Assembly (NCBI GenBank): GCA_946886325.1
Contig: CAMPIK010000133.1
Span: 1-6,565 of the forward strand
Origin: an uncultured Shinella sp.
GTDB taxonomy: Bacteria; Pseudomonadota; Alphaproteobacteria; Rhizobiales; Rhizobiaceae
Direction: 5' to 3'
Length of the DNA: 6,565 nucleotides
Positions 6,037 through 6,565 of the stretch are shown piece by piece (within the stretch, counting starts at the first letter, position 1; each line of letters starts with the position of its first letter). The translations under genes were made by a program, and so were the position numbers. The notes under the pieces are model-generated. The model worked only from the letters and a program-made list of their open reading frames with translations, had not been told where the DNA came from and did not search any database.

Positions 6037-6077
6037 AGCCGATGTTCAACAAAAAGAAAATCCGTTGAACATCGGCT
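6037..6077. promoter_or_regulatory. Inverted repeat 2 between aguB and the nucleotidyltransferase gene
   Basis: A perfect 14-bp inverted repeat, arms AGCCGATGTTCAAC (6037-6050) and GTTGAACATCGGCT (6064-6077), has a 13-nt A-rich centre. Its inner 8 bp (TGTTCAAC/GTTGAACA) repeat the design of inverted repeat 1 with the same 13-nt spacer. On the - strand it follows the aguB stop by 23 nt, so the transcript could form a stable stem there, but no T-run follows the stem (the T-rich stretch is in the loop), so a classical terminator is not supported. A TATGCT at 6037-6032 on the - strand could be a -10 with a poor TTTTCT -35 (6060-6055). An operator role is favoured, perhaps also an RNA stem. Confidence 0.65.
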
Positions 6078-6100
6078 CAAACGCATAGGCAAAGCGATCC

Positions 6101-6565
6101 TCAGACCGCTCCGTCCAACGTCGCCACAGCCCCGTAAAGCTCCGGCCGGCGGTCGCGGAAGAGGCCCCAGCCCCAGCGCTGGCGCTCGATGGCGTCGAGG
6201 TCGAAGGTGGCGGTGAGCACGGTCTCGCCGGTGCGGTCGGCTTCGGCGAGCTTCTCGCCGGTCTGGTCGGCGATGAAGGAGGAGCCGTAGAAGGTCATGG
6301 ACGTGCCGTTGCGGCCTTCCTCCGTGCCGATGCGGTTGGAGGCAACGACCGGCACCATGTTGGAGGCCGCATGGCCCTGCATGGCGCGCTGCCAGTGGGC
6401 GGCGCTGTCGATCGTCGGATCGTGCGGTTCGGAGCCGATGGCGGTCGGGTAGAACAGGATTTCGGCGCCCATCAGCGCCATGCTGCGGGCCGCTTCCGGA
6501 AACCACTGGTCCCAGCAGATGCCGCAGCCGATCGTGCCGAAGCGCGTCTTCCAGACCTTGAAGCC
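6101..6565 (-). CDS. aguB: N-carbamoylputrescine amidase, C-terminal half (cut by window edge)
   Basis: This is the last 154 residues of AguB, which hydrolyses N-carbamoylputrescine to putrescine, CO2 and ammonia, the final step from arginine-derived agmatine. The frame is open to base 6565 on the - strand, and the family has about 290 residues, so nearly half is missing to the right. The first visible residues, GFKVWKTRFGTIGCGICWDQ and WFPEAARSMALMGAEIL, carry the catalytic cysteine of 'GICWDQWFPE' (visible residue 17). They are followed by 'FYPTAIGSEP', 'HWQRAMQGHAASNMVPVVASNRIG', 'TFYGSSFIADQTGEKL' and the closing 'LFRDRRPELYGAVATLDG'. These match the AguB branch and not the RamA-like hydrolase at 3367-4146. 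The internal ATG at 6481 is not the start. The 3' end is duplicated at 4913-4950. The catalytic Glu and Lys lie outside the window. Confidence 0.92.
   Translation of the reverse strand, partial: GFKVWKTRFGTIGCGICWDQWFPEAARSMALMGAEILFYPTAIGSEPHDPTIDSAAHWQRAMQGHAASNMVPVVASNRIGTEEGRNGTSMTFYGSSFIADQTGEKLAEADRTGETVLTATFDLDAIERQRWGWGLFRDRRPELYGAVATLDGAV

Noticed and set aside
6037..6077. Inverted repeat 2 as a classical intrinsic terminator of aguB
   Set aside because: The stem is strong, but on the - strand it is followed by a mixed sequence and not a T-run; the T-rich stretch is in the loop. The matched geometry with the second repeat favours an operator.
5958..6506. 182-codon - strand frame across the aguB end and the palindromes
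   Set aside because: It reads aguB in the wrong frame and gives arginine/histidine-rich text without motifs.

Overview
The window is GC-rich, densely packed DNA whose proteins look alphaproteobacterial, most likely from Rhizobiales/Rhizobiaceae. That placement is inferred from protein style and codon use; no rRNA or tRNA is present to confirm it. It combines a polyamine-type metabolic locus with several small accessory modules lodged around it.

Left part, all on the + strand. The 3' part of a Phd/YefM-type antitoxin gene (1-210, cut by the window edge) overlaps a PIN-domain toxin gene (207-641) by 4 nt. Only 35 nt later begins a tightly coupled operon: a PotA-like ABC ATPase (677-1711), two PotB/PotC-like permeases (1708-2562 and 2559-3356, each joined by an ATGA overlap) and a RamA-like carbon-nitrogen hydrolase (3367-4146). 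No solute-binding protein gene and no convincing promoter lie between the toxin and the ATPase. The binding protein is therefore expected upstream of the window or elsewhere. The likely job is import of a polyamine-like or amide-bearing cation followed by hydrolysis of its amide or carbamoyl bond.

Middle. A second, complete toxin-antitoxin pair of the FitAB type (4216-4883) follows. Its promoter carries a perfect 12+12 bp palindrome overlapping an extended -10 element. The outer 8 bp of each arm match, from memory, the half-site reported for gonococcal FitAB. Both toxins in the window are forced to start at TTG inside a TTGA overlap.

Right part, on the - strand. The 3' half of aguB (N-carbamoylputrescine amidase, the last step of agmatine to putrescine) enters from the right edge and ends at 6101. 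Next comes a gene for a GSU2403-type nucleotidyltransferase-fold protein (4982-6001). Two inverted repeats of the same geometry (TGYTCAAC-N13-GTTGARCA) sit in front of it. Just beyond the nucleotidyltransferase, at 4913-4950, is a short diverged copy of the 3' end of aguB in the same orientation. The nucleotidyltransferase cassette is thus flanked by direct repeats of the aguB 3' end. Four of the six differences between the copies fall at third codon positions. This looks like a cassette that entered at the 3' end of aguB and brought a replacement 3' end, or like recombination between two aguB alleles.

Together, a polyamine transport and putrescine synthesis locus appears to be a landing site for autoregulated accessory modules: two toxin-antitoxin pairs and one nucleotidyltransferase with paired operators. 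No CRISPR array, transposase, integrase, tRNA or rRNA was seen.
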